From an uncultured Alphaproteobacteria bacterium (GTDB taxonomy: Bacteria; Pseudomonadota; Alphaproteobacteria; Paracaedibacterales; CAIULA01): a stretch of DNA of 54,679 bases. Of this stretch, positions 8,679-15,604 are shown piece by piece (the first letter of the stretch is position 1; every line of letters begins with the position of its first letter). The position numbers and the translations under genes are program-made. The DNA lies in assembly GCA_903899945.1 (NCBI GenBank), contig CAIULA010000029.1, positions 1 to 54,679 of the forward strand, read 5' to 3'. The notes under the pieces are model-generated. The model was given only the letters and a program-made list of their open reading frames with translations. It searched no databases and was not told the origin of the DNA.

Positions 8679-9249
8679 ATGGAGAACTTAGACAATATTA
8701 AACAGAACGGGTTAATTCTTACTGATAGTAAAAATGGGCTTCTCAGCTTTATAAAAACTCTCACTCTCCCCATATCAATGCCGAGCATTTTGTAAATACC
8801 TCGAAGGGAAAATTATATTTTACCTCAAAATGGGACGCAGTTCTTCGCTATACTGAGCACGTAATGAAAATGTATGAATTAATCCATAAACCGAAACCCT
8901 GGGAAAATATTGATTTAAAATATGAGGAGTTACCAGTTTGTATTAAGATGCTGGGTTAATCTTGAGGTCACCCATCAAAGACCCTGATGATGAAGACGCT
9001 GTATATATTACAACCTCGGCGCCGAGGGGTTGCATTCATGTCTTTGTTTAGCACAAAGTTCCTATAGAATTTATTCACCATACTCATATTCCGAATAACT
9101 CTACCCCCTCCCTCCCTCGCAGCATGACGATTCTAGAAAGCGATCCAAAAGCCTCTTCTCGTAAAAAAGAGTATGATAAAGGCCTTCCGTTAAGTTTTCC
9201 TCCAACATATGCTGAAACAGCCATAACAATAAATGACCTGTTGGACTAA
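8679..9249 (+). pseudogene. decayed gene of unknown family, about 190 codons
   Basis: A protein can be read across the segment only by changing frame. It begins at ATG 8679 (MENLDNIKQNG). Around 8740-8760 it shifts to the frame carrying HINAEHFVNTSKGK, TSKWDAVLRYTEHVMKMYEL and KPWENIDLKYEELPVC (stop at 8957-8959). Near 8945 it shifts to RCWVNLEVTH and then DPDDEDAVYITTSAPRGC. That last frame contains an in-frame TAG, then runs on through IEFIHHTHIPN and PLSFPPTYAETAITINDLLD to a TAA at 9247. The composition looks like real protein throughout, so this is an inactivated gene rather than noise. I do not recognise the family. A 14-base perfect palindrome lies at 9014-9027. Confidence 0.5.
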
Positions 9250-9251
9250 CC

Positions 9252-9564
9252 TCACTCTTGCTTTTGACTTCCATTACGAAATTGGGAGCATGATGCATAT
9301 TCCCCAGCGTATCCTGAAGAGAATAGAGGAATTGATGTTATGTTATGACAAAGGGAGATTTGTTTTTTAAACTCTAGCGCATTTAAAAATCGAAGCAGAG
9401 ATGTATTTATTCGTTCCGATCTTCCATGCATCATCAGATATATCATCCAAATTTTTATGACGAGGACTACCGTCACGATTTGTTACGAGTGTAATTAATT
9501 TACTAACTGCACTAGCAATCTTCTTACATTCGTTTTCAACAACACTGAGCGGCACATTGATCAT
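9252..9564 (-). pseudogene. fragment of an unknown gene
   Basis: An ATG at 9564 opens a frame reading NVPLSVVENECKKIASAVSK and later DDISDDAWKIGTNKYISAS, stopping at 9367. Another frame on the same strand continues plausibly with FLNALEFKKQISLCHN. This looks like a short gene broken by a frameshift near 9390, sitting between the other decayed genes of this tract. No family recognised; it could be a spurious pair of frames. Confidence 0.3.
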
Positions 9565-9623
9565 ATATATCTTTACTAGTATCTAAAAGGGTATGATATT
9601 CAAAAAACTACATAGAAGGGGTA

Positions 9624-10158
9624 TTAGCACAATATGAATGTGTGCTTGATTTCCTCTTCTTTAACCCTTTGTTTATAGCTGGCACGCACCTTGTTACGTT
9701 CACTGTGGGCAAGCTGGCATTCAATCACATCAGAGCGAAAAGCCTTTCTCGTTAAGGATGGTTGAAGCAGTTGATCTAATAAAGCCATGCCACATTGCCC
9801 TTGAGTGATATCCCATGCGATAAAGTGCATATAAAATTGTATTCTCACTCATGCATTTTTGAGGATTGGCTTGATTAGGGAATAAGAAAGGAGAATTTGA
9901 ATTAAGTTTTTTTAACTCTTCAAGTGCCAAAATAACTTGCCTGGATAACGGAACAATGTGTAATCGCCCCATTTCATGCATCCTACTAGTATGCGCCATT
10001 CCGCCCGCTTCAAAGTTAATCTCTGTCCATTGTGCGGCTCGTAACTCAGTTGTTCTCACAAATATTAAAAGTAGAAGCTTAGTGCTAGTTTCGTTTAAAA
10101 ATGGCCATCGTTGGTCTAAAAAAGCCTTTAAACTGGCTATTTGTATGGGTTTATTAAA
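9624..10158 (-). pseudogene. degraded P4-type tyrosine recombinase (integrase) remnant
   Basis: C-terminal catalytic part only. One frame from 10158 reads ASLKAFLDQRWPFLNETSTK, then FVRTTELRAAQWTEINFEA, which holds the first catalytic Arg of the RTxELR box. HIVPLSRQVILALEEL, FLFPNQANPQKCMSENTILY and the box-II-like HGFIRSTASTILNEKGF follow. The frame then shifts; the next frame carries the LAHSERNKVRASY segment, where the last His of the catalytic set is expected, and ends abnormally. The N-terminal arm-binding and core-binding domains are missing. It starts about 30 bases from the 3' end of tRNA-Ser on the same strand, the standard position for such integrases. No duplicate tRNA 3' end (attR) was found in the window. 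Confidence 0.8.
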
Positions 10159-10186
10159 CTATCTGGAATTTTGTTGAATGATAAAA

Positions 10187-10276
10187 TGGCGGAGGGGGTG
10201 GGATTCGAACCCACGGTACATTTGCATGTACAACGGTTTTCGAGACCGCCCCAATCGGCCACTCTGGCACCCCTCC
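10187..10276 (-). tRNA. tRNA-Ser(CGA)
   Basis: 90 bases including an encoded CCA. The acceptor stem GGAGGGG pairs with CCCCTCC. The long variable arm typical of serine tRNAs, the T arm with GGTTCGAATCC, and the anticodon loop CTCGAAA (anticodon CGA) are all visible. Its 3' end abuts the integrase remnant, making it the likely attachment site of a former island. Confidence 0.95.
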
Positions 10277-10330
10277 GGATCATTTTCTGATTAAGTCACA
10301 TTTCTTTAAAAAAGAAAATAAAAATGTAAA

Positions 10331-10395
10331 AACCTGTCCTTATAAAAATTTACCTAAAGAGTGACTCTTCAAACAAATGAGATAAAAGACAGGTT
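10331..10395 (-). terminator. branched stem-loop after the second helicase gene
   Basis: On the minus strand AACCTGTC (10388-10395) pairs with GACAGGTT (10331-10338), with two or three more weak pairs inside. The loop holds a second palindrome, AAGAGTGACTCTT. The closing arm is followed by TTTACATTTTTATTTT. It could terminate the helicase transcript before tRNA-Ser, although the loop is long for a simple terminator. Confidence 0.4.
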
Positions 10396-10438
10396 CCAAC
10401 ACACTCAAGTTCTGAGTAAAATGTTAAGCGTTAGCCCT

Positions 10439-11989
10439 TTATGAAGTAAATGCTTTGCGCTTAGGGGCGGCTGATTTTCCTGCAACCTTAAAGGAATTTT
10501 TGCGGCCTTTTTTTTCACCAAAAGGTTTACGTGGTCCTTCACTTTTTGGCTTTGCACTAAAACGTGACTCTGACCTTTCCCCTCTTGGCTTGTCGCTGAA
10601 TCTTGATTCGCCGCCTTCGCTTCTTGGTTTAGGAGCAAACCTTGAATCAGAACGTTCCCCTCTTGGCTTGTCGCTGAATCTTGACTCGCCACCCTCGCTT
10701 CTTGGTTTAGGAGCAAACCTTGAATCAGAACGCTCACCCCTTGGTTTATCAGCAAAACGTGAACCGGAAGAACCAAACCTTTGCTTAAAAGGTGTTTTTT
10801 TGTCTACAGAAGTGCTTCTTACAAAAGGCATTGTCTCAGGGAGACCAAAGTCTGCATTGCTTGCAACCATTAAGCGTTTTTTTGTTAATCTTTCGATGCT
10901 GTTTAAAAAAGCTCTTTCTTCACGGTCACAAAAGGAAATTGCAACACCATCAGCGCCGGCTCTGCCCGTTCTTCCAATACGGTGAACATAATTTTCAGGA
11001 ACATGCGGTAAATCATAGTTGATAACGTGCGTAATTCCATCAACGTCAATTCCACGCGCTGCAACATCCGTTGCAACAAGCACATCAAATTTACCACGTT
11101 TAAAGTTTTCTAAAATACGGCGACGGACAGCCTGTTTTTTGTCGCCATGAATCGCTTCGGATTCAATATTTTGATCTAACAAATGCTCAACAATCCGGTC
11201 AGCCCCATGCTTTGTACGACTGAACACGATAGTCCGTTTTGTTGCTGCATCCTGAATAATGGCATTAAGTGCCTGAGATTTGTTATTACGATCAACAAAC
11301 AAGACCTGTTGTGTAATTTTCTCAGACGAAGAAGATTGAGGCGAAATCCTCAATTGTTCTGGATTTCTAAGAATCTTATCAGCAAGCTTAGCGATTGCTT
11401 GCGGCATTGTTGCCGAGAAAAGAACGGTCTGTCTTTCCTCTGGTAGCTCTGCAACAATTTTTTGAACCTCTTTTAAAAAGCCCATATCAAACATTTGATC
11501 CGCTTCGTCAATGACGAATGTTTCCACATGCTTTAAGGAAATAATACCTTGTTTAATAAGATCAAGCAGGCGTCCAGGTGTAGCAACCAAAATATCAACA
11601 CCTCTGTAAAGAGATTGAATTTGAGTGCGATAAGAAACACCTCCAAAAATCACAGCCTGAGAAAGCCCCAAGGACCGTCCATAAATGCGGAAGCTATCAC
11701 CAATCTGGGAAGCTAATTCACGGGTTGGGGATAGGACTAAAGCTCTAGTGACCCTGCGACCACGAGGCGAGGAATTCTCTTCCCCGCCTTGAGCAAAAAG
11801 TCTTTGTAAGATCGGAAGAGCAAAAGCTGCTGTCTTTCCTGTTCCTGTTTGCGCACAGGCCAACAAATCCCTACCCGCCAAAAGGTAAGGAATTGCCTCA
11901 GCCTGGACTGGAGTCGGCATATTATATTCTTGTTCTGCTAAATTTTTCAAAATAGGCGAAATGAGATTGAGTGCATTAAAATCGGTCAA
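10439..11989 (-). CDS. rhlE: DEAD-box RNA helicase, RhlE-like, with repetitive Arg/Ser/Gly tail
   Basis: 516 residues. Helicase motifs: the Q motif in MPTPVQAEAIP, AQTGTGKT, PTRELA, TPGRLLD, VIDEADQM, LFSATMP, VATDVAARGID and HRIGRTGRAG. After about residue 390 comes a low-complexity basic tail in which a 26-residue unit (SRFSDKPRGERSDSRFAPKP and following) recurs more than twice; such tails bind RNA. The start is TTG at 11989: it gives the standard N-terminus TDFNALNL and has AGGA 8 bases upstream, whereas a TTG at 12040 would add an atypical leader. The upstream 400 bases contain palindromes and could form a long structured 5' leader. Confidence 0.88.
   Translation of the reverse strand: MTDFNALNLISPILKNLAEQEYNMPTPVQAEAIPYLLAGRDLLACAQTGTGKTAAFALPILQRLFAQGGEENSSPRGRRVTRALVLSPTRELASQIGDSFRIYGRSLGLSQAVIFGGVSYRTQIQSLYRGVDILVATPGRLLDLIKQGIISLKHVETFVIDEADQMFDMGFLKEVQKIVAELPEERQTVLFSATMPQAIAKLADKILRNPEQLRISPQSSSSEKITQQVLFVDRNNKSQALNAIIQDAATKRTIVFSRTKHGADRIVEHLLDQNIESEAIHGDKKQAVRRRILENFKRGKFDVLVATDVAARGIDVDGITHVINYDLPHVPENYVHRIGRTGRAGADGVAISFCDREERAFLNSIERLTKKRLMVASNADFGLPETMPFVRSTSVDKKTPFKQRFGSSGSRFADKPRGERSDSRFAPKPRSEGGESRFSDKPRGERSDSRFAPKPRSEGGESRFSDKPRGERSESRFSAKPKSEGPRKPFGEKKGRKNSFKVAGKSAAPKRKAFTS
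10561..10775 (-). repeat. 78-bp in-frame tandem repeat in the helicase tail
   Basis: Two near-identical 78-base units (starting at about 10583 and 10661) flanked by partial diverged copies. 78 is a multiple of three, so each unit encodes 26 residues (SRF.DKPRGERS.SRFAPKPRSEGGE) and copy number can vary without breaking the frame. Confidence 0.8.
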
Positions 11990-12413
11990 TGGAACGTTCC
12001 TTTTATGTAACGAGTGATGTATTAAGTATGGCAATGACAAAACCAGTACTTGTTAACACACCGCTTGTCACTGAAACCTTTCCTTTTAGGATTCCAGCGC
12101 TGGGTGATTACCCCGCCTTGAATCTTTTTAAGGTATTTATAAGGTCAAAATGTCTGAAAATATGACCTATAGGTAATATGTACTCTCTCGGGGATAAAAT
12201 TACCAGTGTTAAATTAAAAAATATAATTTATAGATAGGCAGCCTATAAAAAATAGGCTTTAAAACACAACAAATCTTATCCTGAAGTTGGCTATCGCTTT
12301 TTATAAACTCATCAAAACAGACCTGTCTTTTCATGAGTTACTAACGAAAAGAGACGGTTCTTTTCTTGAGCAAGTCATTATTTTATGGTACTCTTTCTTA
12401 AAAATTATTCAAA
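11990..12413. other. divergent intergenic region with palindromes
   Basis: About 420 bases between the second helicase and the ATPase gene, with no convincing gene. ATAGGC-A-GCCTAT near 12233-12245 is followed at once by AGCCTAT-AAAAA-ATAGGCT (12240-12258), so three alternating copies of the same half-site allow two exclusive hairpins. A sequence starting at 12280 resembles one at 13941 beyond the ATPase gene. TTGAGC (about 12367) with TACTCT 17 bases on is a weak promoter candidate for the ATPase gene. Confidence 0.4.
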
Positions 12414-13829
12414 ATGGTCAAAACAATGTTTCGTTATGCCTTAACCTATTTGGAAAAAAATTGGATCCATCTTAAGGACCGAAAGCCTCTCGTTGTAAGA
12501 GGCGCAAGACAAGTCGGAAAAACATGGCTTATAAGAGAGCTTGCAAAAAGTACAAAAAAGCAAATGATCGAAATTAATTTCGAACGGGACCCCCAAATTA
12601 AATCGCTGTTTGAAACCAACAATCCAAAAGTCATCTTGCAAAATCTAGAGATTTATTTGGGTAAAAATATTGACCCTTTTTCAAGTATGCTTTTTCTTGA
12701 TGAAATCCAAGATGCTCCAGAAATTCTTGCTAAGTTAAGGTGGTTTTATGAGGAAATGCCAACCTTGCCTGTCATAGCCGCAGGATCATTACTCGAATTC
12801 ATTCTTCAAGATCACAGCTTTAGTATGCCTGTCGGACGCATCACTTACTTGCACCTTGAACCCCTTTCTTTTGAAGAGTTTTTGAAAGCCATCAACGAAG
12901 AGCAAACCTTACAATTCTTGCAAAACTTAACTTTACCATCAACCCCCGATGACTCACATAATAAGATTCCAATTGCGATTCATCATAAGCTTCAAGACCG
13001 CATGAGAAATTATCTTCAGATTGGTGGGATGCCGGCCGCTATTCTTGCATGGATTCATCAGGGAGCAAATCATGCCTTGAACATTCAAGAGGATCTTTTA
13101 ACAACCTACCGTGATGATTTTTTCAAATACAAAGGCCGTATCGATGTTCAAAAGCTTGATACATTATTTAAGGCTATACCATCACAACTTGGCGAAAAGT
13201 TTGTATACTCGAAAACGGATAAGGCCATACAATCAGCTGCGGCAAAACATATTTTATCTTTGTTTAATAAGGCTCGTATTGCTCATATAGTGAAGCATTC
13301 AGCCGGCAACAAAGTTCCCTTAGCAGCAGAAACCAAAGATAAATCATTTAAACAAATTTTTCTGGATGTAGGGCTTGCAAATCGCATATTAGGTAGCTTT
13401 GAGGTCCATCCTATAACCGGGGGCATAGCAGAGCAACTTGTAGGGCAAATACTTCGCTGTCTATTTCCACCTTTCATCGAACCTTCTCTTTATTACTGGA
13501 ATCGTGAAGCAAAAGGATCGAATGCAGAAATTGATTATATAATAGAACATAATGGGCGTGTCATTCCAATTGAGGTCAAGGCTGGAAACACTGGCAGCCT
13601 AAAATCACTCCATCTTTTTATGCATACAAAAAAACTATCACTTGCCACACGTATCAATGATGATCTTCCTAGCATTACGCCTGTGAATACAACACTTAAC
13701 GACGGAACAAAAGTTTCATATACACTTTTATCTATCCCTTTTTATCTAACAGGACAAATTCACAGGTTATTGGATTCTATTATCAAACCTGGTTCTCGTT
13801 TCATGAATGATACAAATGGTGTAAAATAG
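12414..13829 (+). CDS. AAA_14/DUF4143 ATPase
   Basis: 471 residues, normal length for this family. Walker A is RGARQVGKTWL (about 29-39) and Walker B is MLFLDEIQDAPE. The AAA_14 segment ends near residue 230. The C-terminal DUF4143 part contains YYWNREAKGSNAEIDYII...VIPIEVKAG, the D-x(n)-E-x-K pattern of a PD-(D/E)xK-like fold; whether it cuts nucleic acid is unknown. These ATPases occur as scattered, often multi-copy accessory genes in bacteria and archaea with no settled function. Either ATG at 12414 or at 12426 could be the start. The gene is flanked by imperfect direct repeats (12280-12313 and 13941-13974) and stands alone between two disturbed intergenic regions, consistent with acquisition. 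Confidence 0.85.
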   Translation: MVKTMFRYALTYLEKNWIHLKDRKPLVVRGARQVGKTWLIRELAKSTKKQMIEINFERDPQIKSLFETNNPKVILQNLEIYLGKNIDPFSSMLFLDEIQDAPEILAKLRWFYEEMPTLPVIAAGSLLEFILQDHSFSMPVGRITYLHLEPLSFEEFLKAINEEQTLQFLQNLTLPSTPDDSHNKIPIAIHHKLQDRMRNYLQIGGMPAAILAWIHQGANHALNIQEDLLTTYRDDFFKYKGRIDVQKLDTLFKAIPSQLGEKFVYSKTDKAIQSAAAKHILSLFNKARIAHIVKHSAGNKVPLAAETKDKSFKQIFLDVGLANRILGSFEVHPITGGIAEQLVGQILRCLFPPFIEPSLYYWNREAKGSNAEIDYIIEHNGRVIPIEVKAGNTGSLKSLHLFMHTKKLSLATRINDDLPSITPVNTTLNDGTKVSYTLLSIPFYLTGQIHRLLDSIIKPGSRFMNDTNGVK

Positions 13830-13927
13830 CCATCGAACTGGAAAAATCTTGGACTAACCCATTTTGGGGATTGTAAAGTTTTCAGCAAAATTCTTTATAA
13901 GTCAAACACTTGAGCCCTCCGCTATAA

Positions 13928-13974
13928 CCAGAAGCTGGCTCCAGAAGCTGGCTATTGCTTTGTGTAACTCTATC
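13928..13974. repeat. 13-bp tandem repeat and partner of an upstream direct repeat
   Basis: CCAGAAGCTGGCT occurs twice back to back (13928-13940, 13941-13953). The second copy with its flank matches 12280-12313 at about 80 percent, so similar sequences bracket the ATPase gene in direct orientation. Confidence 0.45.
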
Positions 13975-14006
13975 TTAAGCTTAACAACGGCAATGCACAT
14001 AAAAAC

Positions 14007-14320
14007 CTAAGGAGGGGTTGCATTATGTTTTCTTAGTATTTTTCTTTTGATTTTTTCAAAAAAACTCTCCACTGGAGCACCATAGTCTATAACGTTCTGA
14101 GCTATAGATTGGCCGTATCAACTGTCCGGCTTACCAACATAAAATGGAAGATAACCATTTTGATTCGAAACAACTCCCTCAATTAATTAATGCATATAAC
14201 TTGCTCTGGTCACTCCTCCAAAGCAATCTAAAATCTGCCCTCTTTTAATTTGAGGGGTAAGAAAATTAATATCTTTAAAAGATTCAGGCCACTTTTTATA
14301 ACGAGGGGGGCATCAGTCAT
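14007..14320 (-). pseudogene. decayed small gene of unknown family, about 104 codons
   Basis: ATG at 14320 is preceded by a good ribosome binding site (AAAGGAA). After five codons one frameshift in a C-run leads into a frame reading RYKKWPESFKDINFLTPQIK, then ILDCFGGVTRAS. An in-frame TAA is followed by IEGVVSNQNGYLPFYVGKPDS, an in-frame TGA, YGQSIAQNVIDYGAPVESFF, and a basic end before the TAG at 14007. The protein-like composition continues through both stops, so this is a single inactivated gene. I do not recognise it. Confidence 0.5.
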
Positions 14321-14551
14321 GAATTTTTCCTTTTTTCAAAAAAAATATACCATATCTTCTTCGATAGCCCACGACCACATATCATTGCAAGTTTTTAGTT
14401 AAGCTACTATTGCCTTTATGTAATGTCAAAAAAACTAAACATTCTAATAATACCGAAACTCAGAAGAAAAAACTCTGCACAAACCTTCATGCATAAGGCT
14501 GCTTCGATAATCACATTTCAAAATTAATCTAACTTTTTCTTAATTTCCCCA
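14321..14551. other. AT-rich intergenic DNA, no gene seen
   Basis: Between the decayed gene and the promoter of the exported His/Ala-rich protein gene. No hairpin or open frame worth calling. Confidence 0.45.
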
Positions 14552-14580
14552 TTGCGACTTAACAAAACATTTGATCTAAT
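14552..14580 (+). promoter_or_regulatory. probable promoter of the exported His/Ala-rich protein gene
   Basis: TTGCGA (14552-14557), 17 bases, TCTAAT (14575-14580, five of six consensus). It leaves a leader of roughly 85 bases before the ATG at 14671. Confidence 0.45.
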
Positions 14581-14670
14581 AAATTTTAGATAAAATTTAT
14601 AAGTTAAAGATGCTTTTTTATGGTATCTTTTACATGTAAGTGTCCATGTTTTCAAAAAAAGGTAGGAAAA

Positions 14671-15438
14671 ATGAAAAAAGTTTTATTCTCAGCAGTTCTC
14701 TTATTAGCCTCATCCGCAGCAACCGTTATGGCTGCAAGCTCAATGGCCCCAGCAGAAGCTCCAAAGACTGATGCAGCGGCGGTTCCAGTAAAAGCAGATG
14801 TAACTGTATCTGCAGCTCCAGTAATGGCTTCTGAAGACCATCACAAAGGCGGTCATCATGGAATGGCCCATATGTCAAAAGATGAGATCATTGCCAAATT
14901 GAAAAGCAAAGGCCAAGAAGTAGAAAAGTTAGGAGCATCTTTATCAGGGGCAGAAAAAGACTTATTCAGTTCAGCTTTAGCTCGCTTTAATAAATGGGTT
15001 GATGTAATTAGTAAATTTAGTGAATCCGATACAAATCCACACCTTTCAGCTAAGCGTGCGAAACACGAATTAAGATTGGCTAAATCAATTGCTCATCATA
15101 AAGACGGTTTCCCAGCTGAGAAAATTGCAAAATGGAAAACTGACTTTGAAGCTCTTAAAGCCGATGTATCAAAACTAACAGGCGACACAAAATCTGTAGC
15201 TGACGCGCAAGTTGCTAACGTGGAAGGTCTATTTTCTGATGCAGAAAAAGCCAAAGATACAACATTAGCCCCACTTTATATCAATGCTATAAAGTACGGA
15301 ATTGATTCGCTGAAAGGCATTCTTCATCACGCTGAACACAAAGCAGCTGATGCATCAAAAATGGCGATGACAGCAGCACCAGCTGCAACTATCGCACCAG
15401 CAGGCGATGCAAAGCCAGCTGAACCAGCTAAAGCTTAG
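14671..15438 (+). CDS. exported Ala/Lys/His-rich protein of unknown function
   Basis: 255 residues. A clear signal peptide (KKVLFSAVLLLASSAATVMA, cleavage about residue 22) is followed by an Ala/Pro-rich stretch and a histidine cluster, DHHKGGHHGMAHM, near residues 56-68. The middle (about 70-220) is strongly helical and charged with regularly spaced Lys/Asp/Glu, possibly a helical bundle or coiled coil. The tail is Ala/Pro-rich (APAATIAPAGDAKPAEP). The start is fixed by GGTAGGA seven bases upstream; a longer version lacks a signal peptide. It has its own promoter and a strong terminator, so it is a single-gene unit that could be highly expressed. The His cluster suggests metal binding, but that is inference. 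No family recognised. Confidence 0.75.
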   Translation: MKKVLFSAVLLLASSAATVMAASSMAPAEAPKTDAAAVPVKADVTVSAAPVMASEDHHKGGHHGMAHMSKDEIIAKLKSKGQEVEKLGASLSGAEKDLFSSALARFNKWVDVISKFSESDTNPHLSAKRAKHELRLAKSIAHHKDGFPAEKIAKWKTDFEALKADVSKLTGDTKSVADAQVANVEGLFSDAEKAKDTTLAPLYINAIKYGIDSLKGILHHAEHKAADASKMAMTAAPAATIAPAGDAKPAEPAKA

Positions 15439-15467
15439 TAAACTCAGTTAATCATAAATTAGATTAG

Positions 15468-15499
15468 AACCCTATAAGACTTTCCTTATAGGGTTTTTT
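15468..15499 (+). terminator. rho-independent terminator
   Basis: AACCCTATAAG pairs perfectly with CTTATAGGGTT around a six-base loop, then a run of T. It lies 30 bases after the stop of the exported His/Ala-rich protein gene. Confidence 0.9.
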
Positions 15500-15604
15500 A
15501 TTACCGAAATATTGACAATATTATTAACATATTTTAACTAATTATTAAGACATAATGATTATTATACAAAGAATGCTATTTTAAATTCTTCTTTGGAGTT
15601 ATTC

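Noticed and set aside
9014-9027. 14-bp perfect palindrome CCTCGGCGCCGAGG as a terminator or operator.
   Set aside because: No T-run follows, it lies inside a decayed reading frame, and such palindromes arise by chance a few times in this length.
9101-9298. 65-codon minus-strand frame.
   Set aside because: Antisense to the better supported plus-strand decayed gene; low-quality composition.
9956-10177. 73-codon plus-strand frame over the integrase remnant.
   Set aside because: Shadow of the minus-strand integrase, whose conserved motifs are unmistakable.
10561-10775. Could the regular repeats be a CRISPR array?
   Set aside because: Units are contiguous, 78 bp, coding, and without unique spacers; no cas genes nearby.
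10455-11022. Long open frames antisense to the helicase tail, rich in Leu/Ser/Gly.
   Set aside because: They mirror the in-frame 78-bp repeat on the coding strand; the sense frame has full helicase motifs.
12287-12475. 62-codon open frame before the ATPase gene.
   Set aside because: Overlaps the ATPase start, has no ribosome site, and contains the imperfect repeat; no family resemblance.
9024-14024. The 13-mer GAGGGGTTGCATT occurs in both decayed regions (9024-9036 and 14012-14024).
   Set aside because: Exact repeats of this length are expected by chance many times in 54 kb, and flanking bases do not align.
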